Origin: Paenibacillus chibensis
GTDB lineage: Bacteria; Bacillota; Bacilli; Paenibacillales; Paenibacillaceae
Assembly: GCF_004001045.1 (NCBI RefSeq)
Contig: NZ_BIMK01000015.1
Location: 17,835-81,834, forward strand
Direction of reading: 5' to 3'
Length of the DNA: 64,000 nt
The translations under genes were made by a program, and so were the position numbers. The notes beneath the pieces are model-generated. The model made no database searches and was not told where the DNA came from. It saw nothing but the letters and a program-made list of their open reading frames with translations. Shown in pieces: positions 44,629 to 53,454 of this stretch; within the stretch, counting starts at the first letter, position 1, and each line of letters starts with the position of its first letter.

Positions 44629-44694
44629 CCTCGACGCATGTCGGGGGTTATAAATAGATTGAACTAAAGATCCGATATCTTTAGTTCAATCTAT
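44629..44694. repeat. Two adjacent hairpins, one a perfect 18-bp inverted repeat
   Basis: ATAGATTGAACTAAAGAT (44654-44671) is perfectly repeated in inverse at 44677-44694 with a CCGAT loop. Immediately beside it AACCCTCGAC/GTCGGGGGTT (about 44630-44649) forms a second stem with one G-T pair. Neither has a U-run. They lie between asp23 and amaP and may be an mRNA processing or stability element, or a partial terminator. Confidence 0.6.
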
Positions 44695-44706
44695 GGCTAT
44701 CACTCT

Positions 44707-45114
44707 TTATTTCACTCGCTGACTGAACTCGATGTCTTCCGTTCTTTCCGCGCTTTTGAAATGAACGTCATGAATTTGGACATTCACCTCGATGACGGTC
44801 AGCCCGGTCATCATTTCGATCGACCGTTTGACGTTGCGCTGGATTTCGGTAGCCACTTCAGGCAGGCGCTGTCCGTATTCGATAATGACGGACACGTCGA
44901 CTGCAGCCTCGCGCTGTCCGACCTCCACTTTAACGCCCTTGGACAAATTTTTCCGTCCCAAAAGCTCGGCAATGCCGCCTGCAAAGCCGCCGCTCATGCC
45001 GGCAACGCCCTTAACCTCCACGGTCGCAAGGCCGGCAATGACCTCGATGACTTCAGGAGCAATTTGTATTTCACCGATATCCGTACGTTCAGACTCACTC
45101 GGTACTGTGCTCAT
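44707..45114 (-). CDS. Asp23/Gls24 family envelope stress response protein
   Basis: A 135-residue soluble protein of the Asp23/Gls24 family (IQIAPEVIEVIAGLATVEVKGV, VDVSVIIEYGQRLPEVATEIQ, MTGLTVIEVNVQIHDVHF). It corresponds to YqhY, which lies between accC and nusB in Bacillus and influences acetyl-CoA carboxylase activity there. It likely binds AmaP at the membrane. Confidence 0.92.
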   Translation of the reverse strand: MSTVPSESERTDIGEIQIAPEVIEVIAGLATVEVKGVAGMSGGFAGGIAELLGRKNLSKGVKVEVGQREAAVDVSVIIEYGQRLPEVATEIQRNVKRSIEMMTGLTVIEVNVQIHDVHFKSAERTEDIEFSQRVK

Positions 45115-45229
45115 CAGGGTTCAACACACCTTTCAGGTAAGATGGACAACCGATACACCTGCCAGGACGCTATCATTCACTCATAATATAACATTAACGG
45201 TGAATCATGACAAACATCCTGTCTTAGGT

Positions 45230-46573
45230 TTATATCTCGTTTTCCTCTAGGAATTTAATATCGAAGTCACCTTTGTTGAAGGTAGGATGCTCCATAAGCT
45301 TCAAGTGGAACGGAATCGTCGTATGAATGCCTTCAACAGCGAATTCGGACAACGCCCGCTTCATCTTGGCGATCGCCTCATCACGAGTTGGAGCCCATAC
45401 AATCAGCTTGGCGATCATGGAATCGTAAAAAGGAGGGATGGAATATCCCTGATAAGCCGCGCTGTCTACCCGAACACCCGGACCTCCCGGTGGCAGATAA
45501 AACTGGATTTTACCAGGAGCAGGCATAAAGTTTCTGTCCGGATCCTCCGCGTTAATGCGGCACTCGATGGAGCTGCCGTTGATCACGATGTCCTCCTGGC
45601 GGAAAGAAAGCGGATTGCCTTCTGCCACGGAGATCATTTCCTTAATCAAGTCGATGCCGGTAACCAATTCGGTAACCGGATGCTCCACCTGAATCCGGGT
45701 GTTCATCTCCATGAAGTAGAACTGGCCATCCGGCCCAAGCAGGAATTCAAGTGTTCCCGCACCGGAATAATTTACGGCTTTAGCCGCGCGAACGGCTGCC
45801 TCGCCCATTTTGTCGCGGACTTCCTGAGTCAGCACCGGACAAGGCGATTCTTCAACGAGCTTTTGTCTGCGGCGCTGCACCGAGCAGTCCCGTTCACCCA
45901 AGCTGACAGCATCGCCATAGTTGTCGGCCATGATCTGAATTTCAACATGCTTCATGCCGCTGAGGAATTTTTCAAGGTATACGCCTGCGTTGCCGAAAGC
46001 CTTTTGGGCTTCCTGCTGAGCTGCGGTAATCTGTTTGATTAACGCCTGCTCATCTTCCGCGATGCGGATGCCTTTGCCTCCGCCGCCTGCCGTTGCTTTG
46101 ATGATCAAAGGATATCCGATATCCCGGCCGATCATCACCGCTTCGTCCAAATTCTCGACCAATCCGTCGGAGCCTGGGATGACCGGCACGCCGGCCTCCT
46201 TCATCGTTTGCTTCGCCACGGATTTATCGCCCATTTTGTTGATGGCATCCGCGGACGGCCCGATAAAGGTGACGTTGCAGGATTCGCAAATCTCCGCAAA
46301 GTCGGCGTTTTCCGCGAGGAAACCATAGCCGGGATGAATCGCGTCGCACTCGGTCAGCGTTGCCACGCTCATGATGTTCGTGATATTCAGATAACTGTCC
46401 TTGGACAGCTTCGGACCGATGCAGTAGGCTTCATCCGCCAGACGGACGTGAAGCGCATCCTTGTCCGCTTCGGAATAGACAGCAACCGTGGAAATGCCCA
46501 GCTCCCGGCAAGCCCGGATGATACGAACGGCAATTTCACCGCGGTTGGCTATCAGGATTTTTTGAAATTTCAT
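45230..46573 (-). CDS. accC: Acetyl-CoA carboxylase, biotin carboxylase subunit
   Basis: A 447-residue ATP-grasp enzyme that carboxylates biotin on AccB for fatty acid synthesis. Hallmarks are [19 protein letters not shown] at the start, the glycine-rich loop [36 protein letters not shown] and [22 protein letters not shown] precedes the ATG. It lies 30 bp after accB. Confidence 0.97.
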   Translation of the reverse strand: MKFQKILIANRGEIAVRIIRACRELGISTVAVYSEADKDALHVRLADEAYCIGPKLSKDSYLNITNIMSVATLTECDAIHPGYGFLAENADFAEICESCNVTFIGPSADAINKMGDKSVAKQTMKEAGVPVIPGSDGLVENLDEAVMIGRDIGYPLIIKATAGGGGKGIRIAEDEQALIKQITAAQQEAQKAFGNAGVYLEKFLSGMKHVEIQIMADNYGDAVSLGERDCSVQRRRQKLVEESPCPVLTQEVRDKMGEAAVRAAKAVNYSGAGTLEFLLGPDGQFYFMEMNTRIQVEHPVTELVTGIDLIKEMISVAEGNPLSFRQEDIVINGSSIECRINAEDPDRNFMPAPGKIQFYLPPGGPGVRVDSAAYQGYSIPPFYDSMIAKLIVWAPTRDEAIAKMKRALSEFAVEGIHTTIPFHLKLMEHPTFNKGDFDIKFLEENEI

Positions 46574-46603
46574 GCAAGTAACCTCCCTTTCGTCATGCGG
46601 TGT

Positions 46604-47101
46604 TTATTCCGATTTCACCAGAAACAGAGGCTGTCCGAATTCAACCAGTTGTCCGTTTTCCACGAGGATCTCTACGATTTCGCCCTTCACTTCGGCCTCC
46701 AGCTCATTCATGAGCTTCATGGCTTCAATGATGCAAACCGTGGATTTTTCATTGACTTTATCGCCGACACTGACAAATGCGCCTGCTTCAGGGGATGGGG
46801 ATCTGTAGAACGTGCCCACCATTGGAGAAACAATCTTATGTAAGGAAGCGTCGGCTGCATTTGAAGCGCCTGCTGCTGGCTGCTCTCCGGCTGCGACTGC
46901 TGCAGGTGAATTCACTTGCTGAGGGATAACCTGCTGGGGAACCTGAACATAAGGCTGCGCAATCGCTTGGCTCGCGATCACCTCGGTCTTGTTGGCCTTG
47001 CGGATCGTCAGATGCGTTCCTTCCAATTCGATATCCAGTTCATGTACAGAGGTCTCGTCGACCAATTGAATTAATTCTTTGATTTCGCTTAACTTCAACA
47101 T
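46604..47101 (-). CDS. accB: Biotin carboxyl carrier protein of acetyl-CoA carboxylase
   Basis: A 165-residue protein with an N-terminal helical part, a Pro/Ala/Gln-rich linker (45-85) and the biotinyl domain. Biotin is attached to Lys129 in [15 protein letters not shown] precedes the ATG. Confidence 0.97.
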   Translation of the reverse strand: MLKLSEIKELIQLVDETSVHELDIELEGTHLTIRKANKTEVIASQAIAQPYVQVPQQVIPQQVNSPAAVAAGEQPAAGASNAADASLHKIVSPMVGTFYRSPSPEAGAFVSVGDKVNEKSTVCIIEAMKLMNELEAEVKGEIVEILVENGQLVEFGQPLFLVKSE

Positions 47102-47187
47102 TCACAATTCACTCCTTCAAGGAAGCACCTGGCTTCCGGACATACATGCACATAACGATATGTATTATATCACAAACGATAGAAATG

Positions 47188-47218
47188 GAAAGAGTCCAAG
47201 ATCATCCCGGACTCTTTC
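47188..47218 (-). terminator. Probable terminator of the spoIIIA operon
   Basis: A 10-bp stem GAAAGAGTCC/GGACTCTTTC (47188-47197 / 47209-47218) lies about 30 bp after the spoIIIAH stop codon. The U-run is interrupted (CATTTCTAT), so termination may be partial, letting some transcripts reach accB. Confidence 0.55.
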
Positions 47219-47245
47219 GACGTTTTTCCAGTTTTTTCACCTTGC

Positions 47246-48079
47246 TTAAGGCGCCATGTATTGCACGCTGACTTTATCCTGGGATACGTTCAGCTCTTTC
47301 ATGACCAGCTCAACGATGCTGACGGCCTGTTTGACATCCGGTTTGTCGCTAAGGACAAGCACTTGATACTTATTGTTTGCTTCTTCCTTCACGAACGCGT
47401 TAGCAAAAGAAAACTTTTGTTCCAACTCTTCTTCGATGCCTTGGATTTTGCTTTCCTTCGTTTCCAGCGCGTTGAGCTCTTCGCTGGCCTTGGCCGAAGC
47501 GGCAGCGTCTTGGCTCATATCGTTCATTGTGGCCAGCAAATCGTTATGCTTGTTCGCCTTGGCCTGCTCGCGCTGGAACTGATAAGATTCAATTTGGCTC
47601 GCACCGGAGCTCTTTTGTGTTTGGGCAGCCACTTCTTTCAGTACTTCCTCATCGGTTTTACCTGTTTTAGCTGTCGTTTTTCCGTCTGTTGTTGTTCCTG
47701 TTTTGCTTGTCGATGCTGTCTTATCGGATGTAGCCTGATCCTTGGTATCCGTTTTGGCAGCTGTTTTATCGGTGCTGTCCTTCGCCGCATCCTTGCTTGT
47801 ATCCTTTGCAGCGCTGTCCGTGCTCGCATCGGACTTCGCCGCATTATCATTGACTTTGCCGTCCGTGATCACTTCCGTTACCTCTACGCCGTTTTCCGTC
47901 GTCGTTTTTCCGGCTGAAGCTTCCTTATCCGACGTCTTTACATTCGTTCCGACCTGCTGGCTGTCGGTGACCGGTGTTTTGGATGAACCGGAATCCCCCG
48001 TAAACAGGTAGTAAGCGGACAGCACAACCATCAAGCTCAGCATCGATACCAACCAAATCGTTTGTCTCTTATTGTTCAT
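47246..48079 (-). CDS. spoIIIAH: Stage III sporulation protein AH, with long low-complexity insert
   Basis: A 277-residue protein has an N-terminal transmembrane helix (WLVSMLSLMVVLSAYYLF) and a C-terminal YscJ/FliF-like domain (EEANNKYQVLVLSDKPDVKQAVSIVELVMKEL). The domain forms the mother-cell ring of the SpoIIIA-SpoIIQ channel with forespore SpoIIQ. Residues of about 45-145 are almost only A, D, K, S and T, making it some 60 residues longer than the Bacillus protein. The insert may lengthen the reach across the intermembrane space. Confidence 0.94.
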   Translation of the reverse strand: MNNKRQTIWLVSMLSLMVVLSAYYLFTGDSGSSKTPVTDSQQVGTNVKTSDKEASAGKTTTENGVEVTEVITDGKVNDNAAKSDASTDSAAKDTSKDAAKDSTDKTAAKTDTKDQATSDKTASTSKTGTTTDGKTTAKTGKTDEEVLKEVAAQTQKSSGASQIESYQFQREQAKANKHNDLLATMNDMSQDAAASAKASEELNALETKESKIQGIEEELEQKFSFANAFVKEEANNKYQVLVLSDKPDVKQAVSIVELVMKELNVSQDKVSVQYMAP

Positions 48080-48122
48080 TCCCTAAATCCTCCTCAAATT
48101 TGAACTCATTATTCGAATCTGC

Positions 48123-48764
48123 TTACCCCTGTTTGCGCGGTACAACCGATATGCGGTATCCCGGCACGTTCAATCCCTTTTCGACCGCGTCGACGATCAG
48201 CTGCTTGACGACCTCGTTCTCCGCACCTTTGGCGACAATGAGTACGCCGCGGATTTGCGGCTTCACTCGTTTGGTAATGACCGGCGTTTGGGTGCCGGAC
48301 TGCTCGTATGTGACGACCTCGCCGTCTCTTGTATACTGCGTCGTGTGGCGCTTTCCGCCGTTTGCGTCATTTTCGTCCGACTGCTGCTGGGAATCCTTTA
48401 CGTTTCTCTGGTATATGATTTCGTCTGTGGAATCGACCGTTACCATGATGTCGACCGTGCCGACGCCGACGATTTTCTCCAGGATTCCCTTCATCTTGTC
48501 CTCCGCCGCTTCCTCAATGCTGGTAAAGGCATTGGTCTCTTCGGAGCTATTTTGAAAGGTTTCCTTGGATGACGATTGTTGCGGCGGTTCCCGGCCTATA
48601 TTCTCGTTATCGAGTTTTTTGACGTTGACAAAGGAGTTAAACAAAATGATCGCGACGCCGATCAGGCCCACGATGATCAGCCAGCGGAAGGTATTGATCC
48701 TCTTCCCGCCTCCCTGCCCGCCGCCACCGATCCACTGCTCCAGCTTTCTGAACCATTTCCCCAC
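48123..48764 (-). CDS. spoIIIAG: Stage III sporulation protein AG
   Basis: A 213-residue protein with one transmembrane helix (LIIVGLIGVAIILF) and a ring-building-motif domain (EDKMKGILEKIVGVGTVDIMVTVDS) that forms a large ring in the mother-cell membrane. A second part resembles VVAKGAENEVVKQLIVDAVEKGLNV. It starts with GTG 48764 after GGGGTGA. Confidence 0.94.
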   Translation of the reverse strand: MGKWFRKLEQWIGGGGQGGGKRINTFRWLIIVGLIGVAIILFNSFVNVKKLDNENIGREPPQQSSSKETFQNSSEETNAFTSIEEAAEDKMKGILEKIVGVGTVDIMVTVDSTDEIIYQRNVKDSQQQSDENDANGGKRHTTQYTRDGEVVTYEQSGTQTPVITKRVKPQIRGVLIVAKGAENEVVKQLIVDAVEKGLNVPGYRISVVPRKQG

Positions 48765-48784
48765 TTACGCTCACCCCGTTTTCG

Positions 48785-49537
48785 TTATAGCTTCTGGTCA
48801 CCTGCAGAACCGTCTTGCACGATGATCGTTTCCGGCTCGAGCCCCCATGTATTTCCAAGCATTTTTTTTATCGCTTCCGCCTTATCATTGCTTTTGCCTT
48901 CCGGCGGCGATGCTCCCTCTTTCCCGGAAGAAGCCTTTGCTGACTTGGAATCTCCCTTTGTCTGATCCATCTGAACTTCGACCTGTACAGGCGTTACCGG
49001 CTCGATTCGGATATCTTGACCCGGTTCCGGGTTCGCACCACTTTGCTTCGCAGCCGCTTCATCCTCCTGCCGCAGCACGACCGTAACGCCTTTGATATAT
49101 GGGTTCTGATCAGCTCCGCCATTCTGATCTTTTCCATCCATTCCCAGCACTACACTGACCTCGGCGGTGTTCTGTCCGTTTTGTTTGCGGATCTGTTCTT
49201 GCATCTGAGCAGCGATCTCGCGGGCAGCCCATTCAAGCGATTGCTGATTCTGCTGGTTCTTCAGCTGCTGGGCCTGCTCCATGATCTGCTGCAGGCTTCC
49301 CTTGCTTCCGCCCGCTGCGGACTGCTGGTTGAATCGATTGAAGGCTCCGGCGAGCTTGATGTCTGCCGCATCCGTTAGCAGCTTGATCAGCGGACTCAGC
49401 AGCGTTAAAAGGATCAGCAAGCTCAACACCAGCTTGACGTATCGTTCCATGGACCGGCTCGGAAGGATGAGATCGACGAAGGAGGCCAGCAGCACCACCA
49501 TGATAATTTCCTTGAGCCAACTGCTCAGCCAGGTCAT
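48785..49537 (-). CDS. spoIIIAF: Stage III sporulation protein AF
   Basis: A 250-residue protein with two N-terminal transmembrane helices (IIMVVLLASFVDLILP and LVLSLLILLTLLSPLIKLL) and a ring-building domain, with a longer C-terminal tail rich in K, S and G than the Bacillus protein. It is a component of the SpoIIIA channel. AAGGAGG precedes the ATG. Confidence 0.93.
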   Translation of the reverse strand: MTWLSSWLKEIIMVVLLASFVDLILPSRSMERYVKLVLSLLILLTLLSPLIKLLTDAADIKLAGAFNRFNQQSAAGGSKGSLQQIMEQAQQLKNQQNQQSLEWAAREIAAQMQEQIRKQNGQNTAEVSVVLGMDGKDQNGGADQNPYIKGVTVVLRQEDEAAAKQSGANPEPGQDIRIEPVTPVQVEVQMDQTKGDSKSAKASSGKEGASPPEGKSNDKAEAIKKMLGNTWGLEPETIIVQDGSAGDQKL

Positions 49538-49550
49538 TTTGCGCCCCTCC

Positions 49551-50750
49551 TTATCTCATCATGACGGTCACGTTGCCCGCCGTAAGCATGATCGTGATGG
49601 CGAGAAAGAACATCAACCCGACCGCCGCCAGCGCAGCGAAGACATACAGCATGCTTTTTCCGATCGTTTCAAGACAGGTTGTGATGGGCGAGTCGCCCAG
49701 CGGCTGCATGATGGCAGCGGATATGTTGTAGATCAAAGCGAGAACCAGGATTTTAATCGCCGGGAACGCGCAAAGGAAGAGAATGATGATGACGCCAACC
49801 AGTCCGATGGAGTTTTTGATAAGCAACGAAGCCGAGATGACCGTATCCGTCGCGTCAGCGAACATTTTTCCGACGACCGGTATGAAGCTGCCCGAGACAT
49901 ATTTGGCTGCCCGGATGGTCACCCCGTCTGTAACCGAGCTCGTTATTCCCTGGACCGAGATGACTCCCAAAAAAATCGTGAGCAGCACACCCAGGAACCC
50001 GACGCTGAGGTTGCGGAGCAGATTGGCCATTTGCGTCAGCTTGTACTTGTCGGAAAGCGAACTGACCAGGTGCAGAACCGCCGAGAAGAACAAGAGCGGA
50101 AAGATCAGCGTATGTATCAGCGTTCCGACGGTATTGATCATGAAAATAATGAGCGGATGCGTGACCGAAACCGTGACCACATTGCCCATCGATGCCAGCA
50201 GTGCGAACAGGAGCGGCACCATGGCCATCATGAAATCGATCATCCGGTCGATCGCTTCCTTGGCATAACCGATGGCGACGTTGAAGCTGTTGATCGCCAG
50301 GACGATGATGACCATGTAACAGAGCGAGTACGCGACTTTGCTGACGGATTTCCTTTCGAATGCGGTCTGAAGCGTCTCCAGAATCATGCTCATGATGCTG
50401 AGCATCACGATCGTGACGAGCAGCTTCCCGTTGTATAGAACTTCATGCCACATGAAGGAGCCTAAGGCTGAAAATACGTTTTTGACATTGAAGCTGTCGC
50501 CGCCGGGAAGCAATATATCCATAAAGGAAGGCACCTTCTGATCCGGGAAAAAGCCTCCGTAATCCTTCATCAGGTTGTTCCAGTAAGACTCCACCTGATC
50601 TTTCGGCAGGTTCTCCGCCTGCTGCTTGATCCACCCATCCGTAGGCCCATCTGCAAATACCCGGGTGGCGCCAATCAGCAGAAACAGGATCAGGAACAGG
50701 ATCGAATGCCGTATATCGCGCCGTTGTTGTCCAAGCATGGGAATTCCCAC
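49551..50750 (-). CDS. spoIIIAE: Stage III sporulation protein AE
   Basis: A 399-residue polytopic membrane protein with a signal-like N-terminus (HSILFLILFLLIGATRVFA) and about seven further helices. It is the largest membrane part of the SpoIIIA channel. The start at 50750 is GTG, with an in-frame ATG at 50738. It lies 6 bp after spoIIIAD. Confidence 0.94.
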   Translation of the reverse strand: MGIPMLGQQRRDIRHSILFLILFLLIGATRVFADGPTDGWIKQQAENLPKDQVESYWNNLMKDYGGFFPDQKVPSFMDILLPGGDSFNVKNVFSALGSFMWHEVLYNGKLLVTIVMLSIMSMILETLQTAFERKSVSKVAYSLCYMVIIVLAINSFNVAIGYAKEAIDRMIDFMMAMVPLLFALLASMGNVVTVSVTHPLIIFMINTVGTLIHTLIFPLLFFSAVLHLVSSLSDKYKLTQMANLLRNLSVGFLGVLLTIFLGVISVQGITSSVTDGVTIRAAKYVSGSFIPVVGKMFADATDTVISASLLIKNSIGLVGVIIILFLCAFPAIKILVLALIYNISAAIMQPLGDSPITTCLETIGKSMLYVFAALAAVGLMFFLAITIMLTAGNVTVMMR

Positions 50751-50756
50751 TTTCTT

Positions 50757-51146
50757 CTACGAAGGCAGCAATTTCAGTACCGTTTCGATGATGATGCCGA
50801 TAATCGGTACCGCGAGCACCATGATCAGTATTTTGCCGGCCAACTCGATTTTTGAGGCTATATTTTCCTGCCCTGCGTCCCGCACCACCTGCGCGCCGAA
50901 CTCCGCAATATAGGCAATGCCGATGATCTTGAGTATCGTCTTCAGATAGATCATGTCGACGCCGGAGGATTTGGCCATCCGCTCAAGTTCCGAGATGACG
51001 GTGCTGATCTTGCCCATCAGGAACATGAAGATCAGAACGCCCGTAGCGGTGGCCAGCAGAAATGCGAACATAGGCTTTTGCTCTTTGACGACCAGAATCA
51101 GAATGGTTGCGATGAGTCCCAGACCCACCACCTGTATAATTTCCAT
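50757..51146 (-). CDS. spoIIIAD: Stage III sporulation protein AD
   Basis: A 129-residue membrane protein with about four helices (VVGLGLIATILILVV, AFLLATATGVLIFMFLM, IGIAYIAEFGAQVVRDAG, ILIMVLAVPIIGIIIETVL) typical of SpoIIIAD. ATG 51146 is preceded by AGGGG at 6 nt. It is tightly packed between spoIIIAC and spoIIIAE. Confidence 0.94.
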   Translation of the reverse strand: MEIIQVVGLGLIATILILVVKEQKPMFAFLLATATGVLIFMFLMGKISTVISELERMAKSSGVDMIYLKTILKIIGIAYIAEFGAQVVRDAGQENIASKIELAGKILIMVLAVPIIGIIIETVLKLLPS

Positions 51147-51155
51147 ATGCAACCC

Positions 51156-51359
51156 CTACTGGAACAAAAAAATAGTTTTGATCTCCTGCAGCAGGTTATC
51201 GAGCAGCCGGACGACCATGAACAGCACCACCACAAAGCCGATGACCGTCACCCAATGAGCCATATCCTCTTTTCCCATTTGCTTGAGCACCGTGTGGATC
51301 ATCGCTATGATGATGCCGATTCCCGCAATCTGGAAAATTGCGTTCACTTCAAAGTTCAT
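51156..51359 (-). CDS. spoIIIAC: Stage III sporulation protein AC
   Basis: A 67-residue protein with two transmembrane helices (IFQIAGIGIIIAMIHTVLK and WVTVIGFVVVLFMVVRLL), the expected size for SpoIIIAC. GAGGTG lies before the ATG. Confidence 0.95.
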   Translation of the reverse strand: MNFEVNAIFQIAGIGIIIAMIHTVLKQMGKEDMAHWVTVIGFVVVLFMVVRLLDNLLQEIKTIFLFQ

Positions 51360-51373
51360 TCCCTGGCACCTCG

Positions 51374-51889
51374 CTAAAAGATCAAAATGACGATCAATGC
51401 TCCTATTAACAGTCCTAGACTCCGGCTGATCTTCTCGTATTTCGCCTGCTCGTCCCTCGCCATCGCTTCCTCATGCTTCAGCTGCTGTGCGGCTAACGCG
51501 ATATGCTTGATCTGGTCCTGCCTGTCGCTTGTCCCAAGCGTGAAGCTGAGCTGATGAAGAATGTCCCTTTCGGGCGTTTTCATCGCGGTCCTTTTCCAGT
51601 TCTCTTGCAAGGAACGCTGGATGCTCTCCTGAGCCGTGATGCCGCTGGAGGCCATATAATGTGCCGCCCGTTTGAACAGGGGACGGAGCGGCTCTCCCAG
51701 CTGCTCTGCCATTTTGCTGAAGGCATCCGGCAATGGCGTAAATCCGTAAGATATTTCGGTTTCCAGCCGCTGCATCGCCAGAATCAGCTCCCGGATCTGC
51801 TTGGGTCTGGCCGCGAACCGCGCCGCCTGGTGAAAGCCCGCGAGCGTTCCCGAGAGCAGGATAAGCACCGCGCCGAGCAGCTTAAGCAT
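51374..51889 (-). CDS. spoIIIAB: Stage III sporulation protein AB
   Basis: A 171-residue protein with a transmembrane helix at each end (LLGAVLILLSGTLAGF and LGLLIGALIVILIF) and a helical middle with ELILAMQRLETEISYGFTPL. It is similar to type II secretion GspF-like parts. The ATG overlaps the end of spoIIIAA by 8 bp; GGGAGG lies in spoIIIAA. Confidence 0.95.
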   Translation of the reverse strand: MLKLLGAVLILLSGTLAGFHQAARFAARPKQIRELILAMQRLETEISYGFTPLPDAFSKMAEQLGEPLRPLFKRAAHYMASSGITAQESIQRSLQENWKRTAMKTPERDILHQLSFTLGTSDRQDQIKHIALAAQQLKHEEAMARDEQAKYEKISRSLGLLIGALIVILIF

Positions 51890-52874
51890 GATAGGCCTCC
51901 CCCTTCATCCGCAGCTGAAGTCCGCGCATTTGCCTGTCCAGCAGCCGGAAACTCGTTCTCCCTCCGCTCCGATGCAGGATGACGTACATTTCAAACATAC
52001 GCTCCTCCATCAGCCTGCGCATGGCGGGCCGGTTACGCAGCTCCTCGGGCCCGCTGCCATGTGCGGAGGCAATGACGGTGATGCCTGCGTGTAGGGCTTC
52101 GGTCACCGCTTCCGCATCCTCTTCCCTGCCGATTTCGTCCACGATCAGAACGTCCGGGGACATGGACCGGATCATCATCATCATGCCTTCCGCCTTGGGG
52201 CAGGCATCCATGACATCCGTCCGCGGGCCGACATCGAAGCTTGGAACGCCATGCAGACTGCCGGCGATTTCCGAGCGTTCGTCGATGATGCCCACCTTAA
52301 TCCCTTGCGGAGGAGGATCCGCTATCAGCGAACCGCCTCGGCTGATCTGTCTGGCGATGTCTCGCAGCAGCGTTGTTTTGCCATGCTGCGGCGGAGAAAG
52401 GATGAGCGTGTGCCTCATTCTCTTCTCCTTCACATCGTAGAGATAAGGCATCATCTCATTGGCAGCTCCCTGGATTTCTTTGGCAATCCGGACATTGAAT
52501 CCGCTGATATCACGGATATGCTCGACCCGCCCCCCCGACAATACCGTTCGCCCGGAAAGTCCGATGCGGTGTCCGCCTGGAACGGTAATGAACCCCTTGC
52601 GCAGCTCTTCTTCCAAGGTATATAAGGAATGATTGCTGATCAGGTCCAAAAATGTGCGGGTGTCACTGCGGTCGGGCTTGTAAGCTTTGTCCTCCTCCAG
52701 GGTAAACATGCCAATTCCGGTTACGAATCGATGCCCTCCGGATCCGTTCACTTCCAGCGGTCTGCCTTCGCGAATGCGTATTTCCTCCAGTCTCCCGAGA
52801 TCGCCTTCGGGCAGTTGGAGCAGAATGGACTTGATCCGGTCCGGAAACAGTTCAAGCCAGTTTGGATTCGTAAT
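51882..52874 (-). CDS. spoIIIAA: Stage III sporulation protein AA (ATPase), apparent ATT start
   Basis: SpoIIIAA is the AAA-type ATPase of the SpoIIIA channel. The Walker A region reads SPPQHGKTT (about 160-168; the usual first residue is G), Walker B is VLIVDEIGRE, and GIIDERSEIAG precedes it. The conserved N-terminal segment GRLEEIRIREGRPLEV lies upstream of the first standard start (GTG 52751). That frame contains no ATG, GTG or TTG between the stop codon at about 52919 and 52751. The only well-placed initiator is ATT 52874, 5 nt after GGGGGTG, which gives 330 residues (Bacillus about 307). A sigma-E-like promoter lies upstream. Confidence 0.88.
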   Translation of the reverse strand: MTNPNWLELFPDRIKSILLQLPEGDLGRLEEIRIREGRPLEVNGSGGHRFVTGIGMFTLEEDKAYKPDRSDTRTFLDLISNHSLYTLEEELRKGFITVPGGHRIGLSGRTVLSGGRVEHIRDISGFNVRIAKEIQGAANEMMPYLYDVKEKRMRHTLILSPPQHGKTTLLRDIARQISRGGSLIADPPPQGIKVGIIDERSEIAGSLHGVPSFDVGPRTDVMDACPKAEGMMMMIRSMSPDVLIVDEIGREEDAEAVTEALHAGITVIASAHGSGPEELRNRPAMRRLMEERMFEMYVILHRSGGRTSFRLLDRQMRGLQLRMKGEAYHA

Positions 52875-52947
52875 ACGACCACCCCCTAGCTGTCCTTCTC
52901 TTAACCGTGTTCCTTTTCATAAGTCTATTAGATGTTTTTTATACCTC

Positions 52948-52977
52948 ATGTTTATGCTTGTACTTCAGATTTATGAC
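52948..52977 (-). promoter_or_regulatory. Candidate sigma-E promoter of the spoIIIA operon
   Basis: On the minus strand GTCATAAAT (52969-52977) and CATAAACAT (52948-52956), 12 nt apart, resemble the sigma-E -35 and -10 elements. The spoIIIA operon is a known mother-cell sigma-E target in Bacillus. Confidence 0.5.
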
Positions 52978-52988
52978 GAACGAATCTA

Positions 52989-53252
52989 TCATTTTTTTAA
53001 AATTCCGATTAAGAGACAGGACACGCCTACGAAAATCCATAGGATCTTTCCCCACGAAAGCTTGTCAGCAAGTCCGATGAGTCCGATCGAAGTGGTTAAA
53101 ATAAGAACCGTCGGGCCTACAAAAGCCAGCATGGAATTGACGGCAAGGGCTTTGTCCACTTGCATGAGCCTTAGCATAAACAAGGCCGCCGCGATCTCGA
53201 TTGTTCCCGAAAGCATGCGCAGCGTGGCCATACTAATGACGAACTTGTCCAC
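52989..53252 (-). CDS. yqhV: YqhV family membrane protein (DUF2619)
   Basis: An 87-residue protein with three hydrophobic segments (TIEIAAALFMLRLM, MLAFVGPTVLILTTSIGLIGL, ILWIFVGVSCLLIGIL). It matches YqhV, which sits just upstream of spoIIIAA in Bacillus and belongs to the sporulation regulon. The GTG at 53252 follows AAGGAGG; the longer frame to 53306 has no such site. Confidence 0.87.
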   Translation of the reverse strand: MDKFVISMATLRMLSGTIEIAAALFMLRLMQVDKALAVNSMLAFVGPTVLILTTSIGLIGLADKLSWGKILWIFVGVSCLLIGILKK

Positions 53253-53454
53253 GGATGGAAACCTCCTTACAAAAGAATGTGCATCTTTTATATGGATATG
53301 CGGCAATCTCTCTTTTTAGATATGTTTTAAAAGAAACAACTGAGGAACATTTCTGTACCCGCCGCATATATTAACTGTAAATTTACTAATTTCTATGGGC
53401 TTAACCAGCTGATAGAGATTCGCACATATAAGTGGCTTAAGGAGGATTAAATCC

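Noticed and set aside
49281..50438. 385-codon plus-strand ORF opposite spoIIIAF and spoIIIAE
   Set aside because: Antisense shadow of two conserved sporulation genes; the R/H/D/Q-rich product is typical of such frames.
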